Source: Salinisphaera sp. UBA1666 (GTDB taxonomy: Bacteria > Pseudomonadota > Gammaproteobacteria > Nevskiales > Salinisphaeraceae). Taken from it: a stretch of DNA of 5,886 nt. This document shows, one piece after another, positions 1 through 5,886 of the stretch. Numbering within the stretch: position 1 is the first letter of the stretch; each line of letters starts with the position of its first letter. The stretch is taken from NCBI GenBank assembly GCA_002320455.1, contig DCKU01000156.1, positions 1-5,886 of the forward strand. The letters run 5' to 3'. A program made the translations under genes and the position numbers. The notes beneath the pieces are model-generated. The model was given only the letters and a program-made list of their open reading frames with translations. It searched no databases and was not told the origin of the DNA.

Positions 1-70
1 ACTCGCGCCTTGCAGGACACGATTTGCGGTCTCCAACGCGGCGCTCGCACGAAACCTCAACAGGCCCTAG
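1..70 (-). mobile_element. Left copy of 65-bp inverted repeat; probable insertion-sequence end, running off the window
   Basis: Positions 6-70 match the reverse complement of 5822-5886 at 60 of 65 bases. Read outward from the genes (minus strand), the element begins CTAG-GGCCTGTTGAGGTTTC and continues past the window edge. Such a GGCCTGTTGAG-type terminus next to CTAG resembles ends of IS5-family elements, which commonly duplicate a YTAR target; that assignment is inference because no transposase is visible. The CTAG supplies the TAG stop codon of recJ. Positions 1-5 lie beyond the matched part. It could instead be another dispersed repeat or a MITE end. Confidence 0.6.
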
Positions 71-1671
71 CCCGCTTCGGCGTGACTGACCAGGAGATCG
101 AGCGACTGCTCGCCGCGAAATTCGTTGACCGCTAGCTTGTAGACGAAGCGATGGGCCACGGTCTCGTCGAGATAGACGTCGCGATTGAACCAGATCGCAT
201 TCAAATCGGCCCCGCCGGCCGGGCTCGCAAGGCGCAGCTTTAGATGATGCTCGCCGACGATCCGCTGCGACAGCACGTGGAAACAGCCATGGAATAAAGG
301 CGCTTCGAAGGCGGCGCCCCACGGGCCAGCCGCGCCCAGCCGGCGCGCGTTGGCCAGGCTGATCTCTTCCGTCGACAGCTCGCCGTCGGTATGAAAGATA
401 CGATCGGCCAGTTCCGGGGTCAGTACCTCGGCGACAGCTTCATCGAAGGCCTCGATGAAGCCCGGAAACGCCTGGAACGACAGGCTCAGCCCGGCGGCCT
501 GGGCATGGCCGCCAAAGCGCTCGATCATGCCCGGATTCTGGGCATCGATGCGAGCCAGAACGTCGCGGATATGGATGCCGGGAATCGAGCGCGCCGAGCC
601 TTTCAGCATGCCCGAGGCGCCGGGCGCGAACGCGACCACCGGCCGATGACGCTGCTCGCGTATCTTGGACGCGATCAGCCCGACGATACCTTCGTGCCAG
701 GCGCGGCCGTGGACGACAATCCCGCTGCGTTCGATGCCCTCGTCCTGCATGCGCGCCAGCGCGGCTTCGGCCTCACCGACCATACGCCGCTGGGCGCGAC
801 GCCTGTCGCGATTGATCGCCGATAGGCGCTCGGCGATCTCTGCCGCCGTCGGCGCGTCCGGCGCACGCAGACAGTTCACACCCAGCGTCATGTCTTCGAG
901 GCGCCCGGCCGCATTCAGGCGGGGGCCGATAACGAAGCCGATATCCTCAGCGCCCAGCTTTCGCCAGTCGCGCCCGGCGGCCTCGGCGAGTGCGGTGACG
1001 CCCACCCGCCCGCGTCCGGCGCGGATACGGCGCAGCCCCTGGCTGACCAGGGTGCGATTGACGTGATCCAGGGCCACGACGTCGGCCACCGTGCCCACCG
1101 CTACCAAATCGAGATAGCTCGATAGCGACGGCAGGCCGGTCACGCCCTGGCCGGCCAGACGCGCCCGGAGAGCGGCGATCACATAGAAGATGACGCCGAC
1201 CCCGGCCAGTCGCTTAGACACGAACGTACAGCCCGGCTGGTTCGGATTCACGATCGCGTCGGCCGCGGGCAGCGTCTCACCCGGCAAATGGTGATCGGTT
1301 ACGACCACCTGCCAGCCGGCCTCACGCGCCGCGGCTACGCCGGCCACGGCAGCGATGCCGTTATCCACGGTGAGCAATACACCGCCGGGCGTGCACGCCG
1401 GAAGCTCGGCCACTACCTGCGGCGACAGACCATAGCCGTGGGTCGTGCGCTGGGGCATGAAGAAGTCGACGTGCGCGCCAAAGCTGGCCAGAGCGTCACA
1501 GGCCAGCGCGGTACTGGTGGCGCCGTCCGCGTCGAAGTCGCCTACTACGATGATCGGCGCAGCCTCGGCCACCGCCGTGGCCAGCACACCCACCGCGGCG
1601 TCAATGCCGGCCAGCGCCGAATAATCCGGCAGACCGGCTAGGCCATAGTCCAGCTCGCCCATGGCGCGCAC
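67..1671 (-). CDS. recJ: Single-stranded-DNA-specific 5'-3' exonuclease RecJ (start uncertain, 5' end probably disrupted)
   Basis: RecJ is a cytoplasmic Mn2+/Mg2+-dependent nuclease of the DHH family that degrades single-stranded DNA 5' to 3' in RecF-pathway recombination, mismatch repair and fork processing. Visible from the GTG at 1671 (534 residues): motif I GDFDADGATS at 44-53, TVDNG at 101-105, the DHH motif TDHH at 125-128, GTVADVV at 193-199, GPRLNAAGRL at 249-258, the DHHA1 domain with FGGHAQAAG at 386-394, and a C-terminal OB-fold-like part ending near YKLAVNEFRG (511-520), as in E. coli RecJ. All catalytic motifs are intact and the C-terminus has normal length. The N-terminus is about 40 residues short of E. 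coli RecJ (577 aa): the missing helix (LLQRIYAARGV) is encoded in frame upstream but has no ATG, GTG or TTG. The GTG has no Shine-Dalgarno before it, so it is a default choice. It is last in the alaC-hom-thrC-recJ unit, and its TAG stop lies in the CTAG bordering the left repeat. Confidence 0.93.
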   Translation of the reverse strand: MRAMGELDYGLAGLPDYSALAGIDAAVGVLATAVAEAAPIIVVGDFDADGATSTALACDALASFGAHVDFFMPQRTTHGYGLSPQVVAELPACTPGGVLLTVDNGIAAVAGVAAAREAGWQVVVTDHHLPGETLPAADAIVNPNQPGCTFVSKRLAGVGVIFYVIAALRARLAGQGVTGLPSLSSYLDLVAVGTVADVVALDHVNRTLVSQGLRRIRAGRGRVGVTALAEAAGRDWRKLGAEDIGFVIGPRLNAAGRLEDMTLGVNCLRAPDAPTAAEIAERLSAINRDRRRAQRRMVGEAEAALARMQDEGIERSGIVVHGRAWHEGIVGLIASKIREQRHRPVVAFAPGASGMLKGSARSIPGIHIRDVLARIDAQNPGMIERFGGHAQAAGLSLSFQAFPGFIEAFDEAVAEVLTPELADRIFHTDGELSTEEISLANARRLGAAGPWGAAFEAPLFHGCFHVLSQRIVGEHHLKLRLASPAGGADLNAIWFNRDVYLDETVAHRFVYKLAVNEFRGEQSLDLLVSHAEAG

Positions 1672-1786
1672 GCCACGCGCCGCATAGATGCGTTGTAGAA
1701 GCGGATGGCCCAGCCCCGCCAGCGCCTGCGGATCACCGATCAGCGGACGATCGACGATCCGCGAGGCATGCCCTGTCTCGGACGAC
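1672..1786 (-). other. recJ: Displaced 5' end of recJ between thrC and the first usable recJ start
   Basis: This 115-bp gap is not an ordinary spacer. In the recJ frame it stays open, and the frame remains open back to a stop at 1870-1872. It reads SRIVDRPLIGDPQALAGLGH followed by PLLQRIYAARGV, which matches the conserved RecJ N-terminal helix (E. coli has PPLLRRLYASRGV). No in-frame ATG, GTG or TTG occurs. An ATG at 1769-1767, 17 nt after the thrC stop, is in another frame and ends at a TGA at 1742-1740. Removing two bases in CTCGCGG (around 1760-1765) would join that ATG to the frame and give MPRIVDRPLIG, a typical RecJ beginning. The homology is read by eye; the indel is inference. No terminator is visible here. 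Confidence 0.6.
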
Positions 1787-3178
1787 TCAGCCGCGGCGAT
1801 GACGGGCGACGTAGCGCTGTACCGTGTCGAGGTCGGCGTCCAGCACGTCGTAGTGTTCGGGCAGGTCCATCAGCTCACGCATGGCATCGGGCAGCGGCGC
1901 GCCGGTAAAGCCGGCCCGTTTGATAGCGGCCTCGAACTTCGCCGGATGCGCGGTGGCCAGCGTGATCATCGGCGTGGTGGCATCGGCGCGGCAGACATTA
2001 GCCGCCCGGTAGCCACAGGCCGTGTGCGGATCCAAAAGCTGGCCGGTATGGGCGTGCGCCTCGCGAATGACCTCGAGAATGGTCTCGTCGTCGACCCGGT
2101 GGCTGGCGAACAATTCACGCAGGCGCGCCATGGGCGCCGTGTCGATTTCCGCCCGCCCGTCAGCGAAAGCGGCCAACAGGTCTGTTACGGCTTGGCTGTC
2201 ACGCTCGTAGGCTTCGAACAACAGCCGCTCGAAGTTCGACGACACAACGATATCCATGGACGGAGCCAGCGTGGCTTCCAGCGCCCGACGCGAAAAATCG
2301 TTGTCGGCCAGCGTCCGGTGCAGGATATCGTTGGCATTGGTGGCAATGACGAACTGCTTGACCGGCAAGCCCATACGCCGCGCCATATAGCCGGCGAACA
2401 GGTTGCCGAAGTTGGCCGAGGGTACCGTGAACGACACGGCTCTGTGCGGCGCGCCCAAGGCGACGCCGGCAGCGACGTAGTACACGATTTGGGCCATGAT
2501 GCGGGCCCAGTTGATCGAGTTCACCGCGATCAGACGCGTACCGTTCAAAAATCCCTGATCGGCGAAGCTGGCCTTGACCATGGCCTGAGCATCATCGAAA
2601 TCGCCGCGGATCGCGATGTTATGTACGTTCGCGGCATCGACCGTGGTCATCTGGCGCCGCTGCACCTCCGAGACCCGCTCGTGCGGGTGCAGAATGAAGA
2701 TATCCAGGTTGTCGCAGGGCTTGCAGCCCTCGATGGCGGCCGAGCCGGTATCCCCCGAGGTGGCGCCCATGATCACGCCCTGCTCGCCCCGCTGCCCCAG
2801 AAAATGATCGAGCAGCCGGCCCAGCAGCTGGAGTGCGATGTCCTTGAAGGCCAGCGTGGGGCCGTGAAACAGCTCCAGCAGATGATGATTGTGCGACAGC
2901 TGGGCCAGCGGCACCACGGCGTCGTGATTGAAGCCGGCGTACGTCTCGGTCACGATCCGGCGAAACGTCGCATCGTCGATCGCATCGCCCACGAAGCCGC
3001 GCATCACGCGATAAGCCACCTCGGCATAGGACAGACCGGCCATGTCGGCCAGCTCGGCGTGGCTGAATTCCGGCACTGTCTCCGGCACGTAGAGACCGCC
3101 GTCCGGCGCCAGACCGGTGAGTACAACGTCCTCGAAGCCAATCGCCGGCGCGTCTCCGCGCGTGCTGATATAACGCAT
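1787..3178 (-). CDS. thrC: Threonine synthase
   Basis: ThrC converts O-phospho-L-homoserine to L-threonine plus phosphate, the last step of threonine synthesis; it is a cytoplasmic PLP enzyme of fold type II. The 463-residue product starts MRYISTRG and has the PDGGLYVPE segment at 25-33, the PLP-lysine signature FHGPTLAFKD at 104-113 (Schiff-base lysine 112 by family analogy), the phosphate-binding loop GATSGDTGSA at 138-147, VNSINWARI at 219-227 and PSANFGN at 253-259. At 463 residues it fits the longer Pseudomonas-type form rather than the 428-aa E. coli enzyme. The ATG directly follows the hom TAG with no intervening base, and GAGGA sits 4 nt before it, so translation is probably coupled to hom. 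Homoserine kinase, which makes its substrate, is not in the window. No truncation or missing key residue was noticed. Confidence 0.97.
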   Translation of the reverse strand: MRYISTRGDAPAIGFEDVVLTGLAPDGGLYVPETVPEFSHAELADMAGLSYAEVAYRVMRGFVGDAIDDATFRRIVTETYAGFNHDAVVPLAQLSHNHHLLELFHGPTLAFKDIALQLLGRLLDHFLGQRGEQGVIMGATSGDTGSAAIEGCKPCDNLDIFILHPHERVSEVQRRQMTTVDAANVHNIAIRGDFDDAQAMVKASFADQGFLNGTRLIAVNSINWARIMAQIVYYVAAGVALGAPHRAVSFTVPSANFGNLFAGYMARRMGLPVKQFVIATNANDILHRTLADNDFSRRALEATLAPSMDIVVSSNFERLLFEAYERDSQAVTDLLAAFADGRAEIDTAPMARLRELFASHRVDDETILEVIREAHAHTGQLLDPHTACGYRAANVCRADATTPMITLATAHPAKFEAAIKRAGFTGAPLPDAMRELMDLPEHYDVLDADLDTVQRYVARHRRG

Positions 3179-4495
3179 CTAGTCCTCGAACTCAGCCACA
3201 CGATAGTGCACCACGCCGTCCCGCGTGGTGGGCAGCGCCACGATATGCGACAGCGCGTCCATCAGCGTGGCTTCCTTGGCGGCCTTGGTCACGATAATGA
3301 TGCGCGCGTCTTCGTCGTCACGCGGCGGATCTTTCTGCAAGATGTGCTCGATACCAATCTGGCGCTCGGCCAGCAGGCGGGTGACCTCCGCCATCACGCC
3401 GGTCTGATCGGCCACCTGAACCCGGAAATAATGGCCACAGACAAATTCCTCCGAGCCGAGCACGGGCTCCTCGGTGATCTGGTCGGGCTGGAACGCCAGA
3501 TGCGGCACGCGCCCGGCCGGATCCACGCTCATCATGCGCGCCGTGTCGATCATATCGGCCACCACCGAGGAGGCCGTCGGCCCGGCCCCGGCGCCGGCAC
3601 CGTAATAGGCTGTAGCCCCGAGCGCGTCACCGTAGACCATGATCGCGTTCTTCTCGCCCTCGACGTTGGCGAGCAGCGCACGCTCGGCCACCAGCGTGGG
3701 ATGCACACGCAGCGACACGCCCTCGGCCTGGCGCTGGGCGATGCCCAGATGCTTGACCCGATAGCCCAGTTCGGCGGCGTATTCGATGTCGTCGGCGGCG
3801 ATACGGCGAATACCGTCGGTGACGATCTTGTCGAACGACAGCGGGATACCGAAAGCGATGCTGCCGATGATAGCCAGCTTGTGGGCGGCGTCGATGCCCT
3901 CGACGTCGAACGTGGGATCGGCCTCGGCAAAGCCGCGCGCCTGAGCGTCGGCCAGCGCCTCATCAAAAGAGACGTCCTCGAACTTCATCTGGCTCAGGAT
4001 GAAGTTGCCCGTGCCGTTGATAATGCCGGCCACCCACTCGATGCGGTTGGCCGCCAGAGACTCGCGGATCGCCTTGATGATCGGGATGCCGCCCGCGACC
4101 GCGGCCTCGAACGATACGACGACCCCGGCCGCATCGGCCGCGGCGAAGATCTCGTTGCCGTGCAGCGCGATCAGATGCTTGTTGGCCGTGACGACGTGTT
4201 TGCCGTTGGCGATCGCGGCCATGACCAGCTCGTAGGCCTCATCGTCGCCGCCGATCAGCTCCAGAACGACGTCGATATCTCGGTCAGCCACGATGGCCTG
4301 ACAGTCTGTGCCGAGATCGATGCCGGTCGTGTCGCATTCTCTCGAGCGCTCGAGGTTGCGCACGGCAGCACGCGTGACACGAATCTCTCGCCCGGCCCGA
4401 CGCGCAATTTCGTCGCCGTTTCGCGACAGCAGATTGACCACACCAGCACCCACGGTGCCGAGGCCGAGCACGCCGACCTTGACCGCATCCATCAT
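3179..4495 (-). CDS. hom: Homoserine dehydrogenase, monofunctional, with C-terminal ACT domain
   Basis: Hom reduces L-aspartate-4-semialdehyde to L-homoserine with NAD(P)H, the branch-point step toward threonine, isoleucine and methionine. The 438-residue protein has an N-terminal Rossmann fold with GLGTVG at 11-16, TANK at 103-106, the catalytic core with GIINGTGNFIL at 157-167 and FAEADPTFDVEGIDAAHK at 189-206 (Asp202 and Lys206 in the usual D-x-x-x-K catalytic arrangement), and a C-terminal ACT domain from about residue 355 to 430. There is no fused aspartokinase, unlike E. coli ThrA. The ACT domain is the part expected to sense threonine, as known in this family. The start is one of two adjacent ATGs (MMDAV), with AAGG 8 nt upstream of the first. 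It follows alaC by 23 bp and abuts thrC (TAG-ATG), supporting one transcript. Confidence 0.97.
   Translation of the reverse strand: MMDAVKVGVLGLGTVGAGVVNLLSRNGDEIARRAGREIRVTRAAVRNLERSRECDTTGIDLGTDCQAIVADRDIDVVLELIGGDDEAYELVMAAIANGKHVVTANKHLIALHGNEIFAAADAAGVVVSFEAAVAGGIPIIKAIRESLAANRIEWVAGIINGTGNFILSQMKFEDVSFDEALADAQARGFAEADPTFDVEGIDAAHKLAIIGSIAFGIPLSFDKIVTDGIRRIAADDIEYAAELGYRVKHLGIAQRQAEGVSLRVHPTLVAERALLANVEGEKNAIMVYGDALGATAYYGAGAGAGPTASSVVADMIDTARMMSVDPAGRVPHLAFQPDQITEEPVLGSEEFVCGHYFRVQVADQTGVMAEVTRLLAERQIGIEHILQKDPPRDDEDARIIIVTKAAKEATLMDALSHIVALPTTRDGVVHYRVAEFED
3183..3187 (-). promoter_or_regulatory. Ribosome binding site of thrC inside the hom 3' end
   Basis: GAGGA on the minus strand lies within the last codons of hom, 4 nt before the thrC ATG. 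Because the hom stop TAG is immediately followed by that ATG, ribosomes ending hom are placed to restart on thrC. This supports the chosen thrC start. Confidence 0.6.
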
Positions 4496-4503
4496 GTTTT
4501 TCG

Positions 4504-4507
4504 CCTT
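4504..4507 (-). promoter_or_regulatory. Ribosome binding site of hom
   Basis: AAGG on the minus strand lies 8 nt before the first of the two hom ATGs, in the 23-bp gap after alaC. It supports the upstream ATG as the start. The gap contains no hairpin that would act as a terminator. Confidence 0.45.
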
Positions 4508-4518
4508 TGAGCCGTAAG

Positions 4519-5727
4519 TTATGCCGCGACGAGGCCGTCGCGCTTGAACATGCGCTTGATATTACGCAGCGCCTGACGCGTGCGCTGGTCGTTTTCGATC
4601 AGCCCGAAGCGCACGTGGGTATCGCCATATTCACCAAAGCCGATTCCCGGCGAGACCGCAACATGGGCGTCGGCCAGCAGCTTCTTGGTGAACTCCAACG
4701 AGCCCATCTCCTGATAGAACGTCGGAATTTCGGCCCAGACGAACATCGTGGCCTTGGGCGGTGTGACCGTCCAGCCGATGTCGTTCAGGCCGCGACACAG
4801 GATATCGCGGCGCTCGCGATAGAGCTCCCGAATATCATCGACGCAGTCCTGCGGGCCGTTCAACGCCGCGATGGCCGCCACCTGCACCGGTGTGAACATG
4901 CCGTAGTCGAGATAGGACTTCATGCGCCCGAGGGCTGCGATCAGCTCCGGATTACCGCACATGAAGCCCACGCGCCAGCCCGGCATGTTATAGCTCTTGG
5001 ACAGCGTGAAGCACTCCACTGCCACATCCTTGGCGCCCTCGACCTGCAAAATCGACGGCGCGTGATAGCCGTCGAAGACCAGATCGGCATAAGCCAGATC
5101 CTGGACGATCCACAGATCGTATTCCTTAGCCAGCGCCACCATACGCTCGAAAAACGCCAGATCCACGCCCTGGGTCGTGGGGTTGGATGGAAAATTAAGC
5201 AGGAGCATCTTGGGCCGCGGCCAGCTTTCCTTGATGGCTTTTTCACACTCGGCGAAGAAATCGGTATCCGGCATGGCCCGTACGTGACGTACGTCGGCGC
5301 CGGCGATCACGGCCCCATAGGTATGAATCGGGTAAGCCGGGTTGGGCACCAATACCTGATCGCCGTGCTCCAGAATGGCCAGCATCAGATGCGCCAGGCC
5401 TTCCTTGGAGCCCATGGTCACAATCGCCTCGGTCTGTGCATCCAGCGTCACATCGTAGCGCCGGGCATACCAGTCCACGATGGCTTTTCGCAGCCTCGGG
5501 ACGCCCTTGGAGACCGAATAGCGGTGGGTATCGGCGCGCTGTGCCGTTTCGGTCAGCTTATCGACGATGTGATCGGGCGTGGGCTGATCCGGGTTGCCCA
5601 TGCCGAAGTCGATGATGTCCTCGCCGCGCGCTCGTGCCTCTTGCTTGAGCTCGTTGATAATCGCAAACACGTACGGCGGCAGCCGATTGATACGTGCGAA
5701 ATTGGACTTGGACGAGATGGTGGCCAT
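4519..5727 (-). CDS. alaC: Alanine transaminase AlaC (class I/II PLP aminotransferase)
   Basis: AlaC transfers the amino group of glutamate to pyruvate to make alanine; it is a cytoplasmic fold-type I PLP enzyme. The 402-residue protein aligns by eye with E. coli AlaC/YfdZ nearly from end to end: RINRLPPYVF at 12-21, DFGMGNPD at 40-47, TMGSKEGLAHLM at 104-115, VPNPAYPIH at 127-135, the NFPSNPT segment at 178-184 with Asn182, Asp210 and Tyr213 in the QDLAYADL segment, the PLP-binding SKSYNMPGWR at 243-252 (Lys244 as Schiff base, Arg252 binding phosphate), and SPGIGFGEYGDTHVRF at 359-374 with the substrate-carboxylate Arg373. The start aligns with that of the E. coli protein, although only a weak GAG precedes it. 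It is the first gene of the unit and 23 bp upstream of hom. Family relatives include LL-diaminopimelate aminotransferase, so exact substrate preference is inferred. Confidence 0.94.
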   Translation of the reverse strand: MATISSKSNFARINRLPPYVFAIINELKQEARARGEDIIDFGMGNPDQPTPDHIVDKLTETAQRADTHRYSVSKGVPRLRKAIVDWYARRYDVTLDAQTEAIVTMGSKEGLAHLMLAILEHGDQVLVPNPAYPIHTYGAVIAGADVRHVRAMPDTDFFAECEKAIKESWPRPKMLLLNFPSNPTTQGVDLAFFERMVALAKEYDLWIVQDLAYADLVFDGYHAPSILQVEGAKDVAVECFTLSKSYNMPGWRVGFMCGNPELIAALGRMKSYLDYGMFTPVQVAAIAALNGPQDCVDDIRELYRERRDILCRGLNDIGWTVTPPKATMFVWAEIPTFYQEMGSLEFTKKLLADAHVAVSPGIGFGEYGDTHVRFGLIENDQRTRQALRNIKRMFKRDGLVAA

Positions 5728-5821
5728 GACGACTCGGACACGGTTTTAAGCCGAACACAGCACGACGCACAGGCCGTGCAACGAATCGGCGAGTCTGACA
5801 GATTCGTGTACCCGGCACTAC
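5728..5821 (-). promoter_or_regulatory. Leader region of the alaC-hom-thrC-recJ unit with a small inverted repeat
   Basis: This 94-bp stretch between the right repeat and alaC is the only room inside the window for a promoter of the unit. It holds a perfect 7-bp inverted repeat, ACGAATC at 5781-5787 and GATTCGT at 5801-5807, separated by 13 nt. On the minus strand TTAAAA (in GGCTTAAAACC, around 5743-5752) is the only AT-rich -10-like patch, but I see no matching -35 hexamer at normal spacing. The promoter may therefore be weak, activator-dependent, or inside the flanking repeat. Confidence 0.3.
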
Positions 5822-5886
5822 CTAGGGCCTGTTGAGGTTTCATACGAGCGCCGCGTTGGAGACCGCAAATCGTGTTTAGCAAGGCG
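5822..5886 (+). mobile_element. Right copy of 65-bp inverted repeat; probable insertion-sequence end, running off the window
   Basis: Read rightward it begins CTAG-GGCCTGTTGAGGTTTC and matches the left-edge copy in opposite orientation, with five mismatches: two adjacent to the GTTTC segment (ATACGAG here, GTGCGAG on the left) and three near the window edge (TTTAGC here, TCCTGC on the left). The match is limited by the window end, so the element probably continues. The length of the match exceeds typical terminal inverted repeats of one element, which suggests the same end of two copies pointing away from the operon. No transposase coding sequence is visible within the 65 bp. Confidence 0.6.

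Noticed and set aside
391..1641. Several plus-strand frames of 64-144 codons within recJ
   Set aside because: All lie opposite well-conserved RecJ coding sequence and have no credible start context or family resemblance.
1688..4510. A 940-codon plus-strand open reading frame antisense to thrC and hom
   Set aside because: Its codon triplets coincide exactly with those of hom and thrC on the other strand, and both genes are in the same phase. It stays open because the sense codons TTA, CTA and TCA are avoided in this GC-rich DNA. Its translation is rich in Arg, His, Gln and Gly without recognisable domains, while the minus strand encodes two clear enzymes.
5279..5294. TACGT-GACG-TACGT direct repeat
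   Set aside because: It lies inside alaC and encodes the VRHVR segment; it is explained by codon use and is too short to be meaningful.
5740..5800. A sigma70-type promoter pairing TTGCAC (minus strand) with TTAAAA
   Set aside because: The spacing is about 26 nt rather than 16-18, and no better -35 hexamer is found at the right distance, so I do not call a specific promoter.
4507..5835. A 442-codon plus-strand open reading frame antisense to alaC
   Set aside because: Same codon-register shadow as above, over a clear AlaC; its end runs into the right-hand repeat and it shows no recognisable domain.
5553..5882. Minus-strand frames of 86-109 codons running from the right repeat into the alaC 5' end
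   Set aside because: Low-complexity Arg/Ser-rich shadow of alaC in another frame; no ribosome binding site and no recognisable domain. It is not evidence for a gene in the repeat.

Overview
The window looks like chromosomal DNA from a GC-rich proteobacterium, most likely a gammaproteobacterium. All genes are on the minus strand, the proteins have close gamma-type counterparts (AlaC, Hom, a long-form ThrC, RecJ), and the codons TTA, CTA and TCA are absent from most of the coding sequence. A halophilic gammaproteobacterium such as Salinisphaera is a guess from general resemblance only; no marker gene is present to settle it.

Layout, read in the direction of transcription (right to left): a 65-bp repeat at 5822-5886; a roughly 94-bp leader with no convincing promoter; alaC (PLP aminotransferase, 5727-4519); a 23-bp gap; hom (homoserine dehydrogenase with ACT domain, 4495-3179); thrC (threonine synthase, 3178-1787), whose ATG directly follows the hom stop codon; a 115-bp stretch that appears to hold the displaced N-terminus of recJ; recJ (single-strand 5'-3' exonuclease, first usable start at 1671, stop at 67-69); and an inverted copy of the 65-bp repeat at 6-70.

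The genes are tightly packed and probably co-transcribed. Hom reduces aspartate semialdehyde to homoserine and ThrC converts O-phosphohomoserine to threonine; the intervening homoserine kinase is not in the window. AlaC makes alanine from pyruvate and glutamate, so it shares the amino-acid theme without being a threonine-pathway step. RecJ is a DNA-repair nuclease that seems simply to sit at the 3' end of the unit.

The most notable signals are not new genes. First, the two window edges carry the same repeat in inverted orientation, each ending in CTAG on the side facing the genes. This looks like one end of an IS5-like insertion sequence flanking the operon on both sides, and one copy abuts the recJ stop codon. 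Second, recJ lacks a normal start codon for its conserved N-terminal helix, and a 2-nt indel would restore one. I found no CRISPR array, tRNA, rRNA or obvious undescribed system. Apart from these points the region is ordinary housekeeping DNA.
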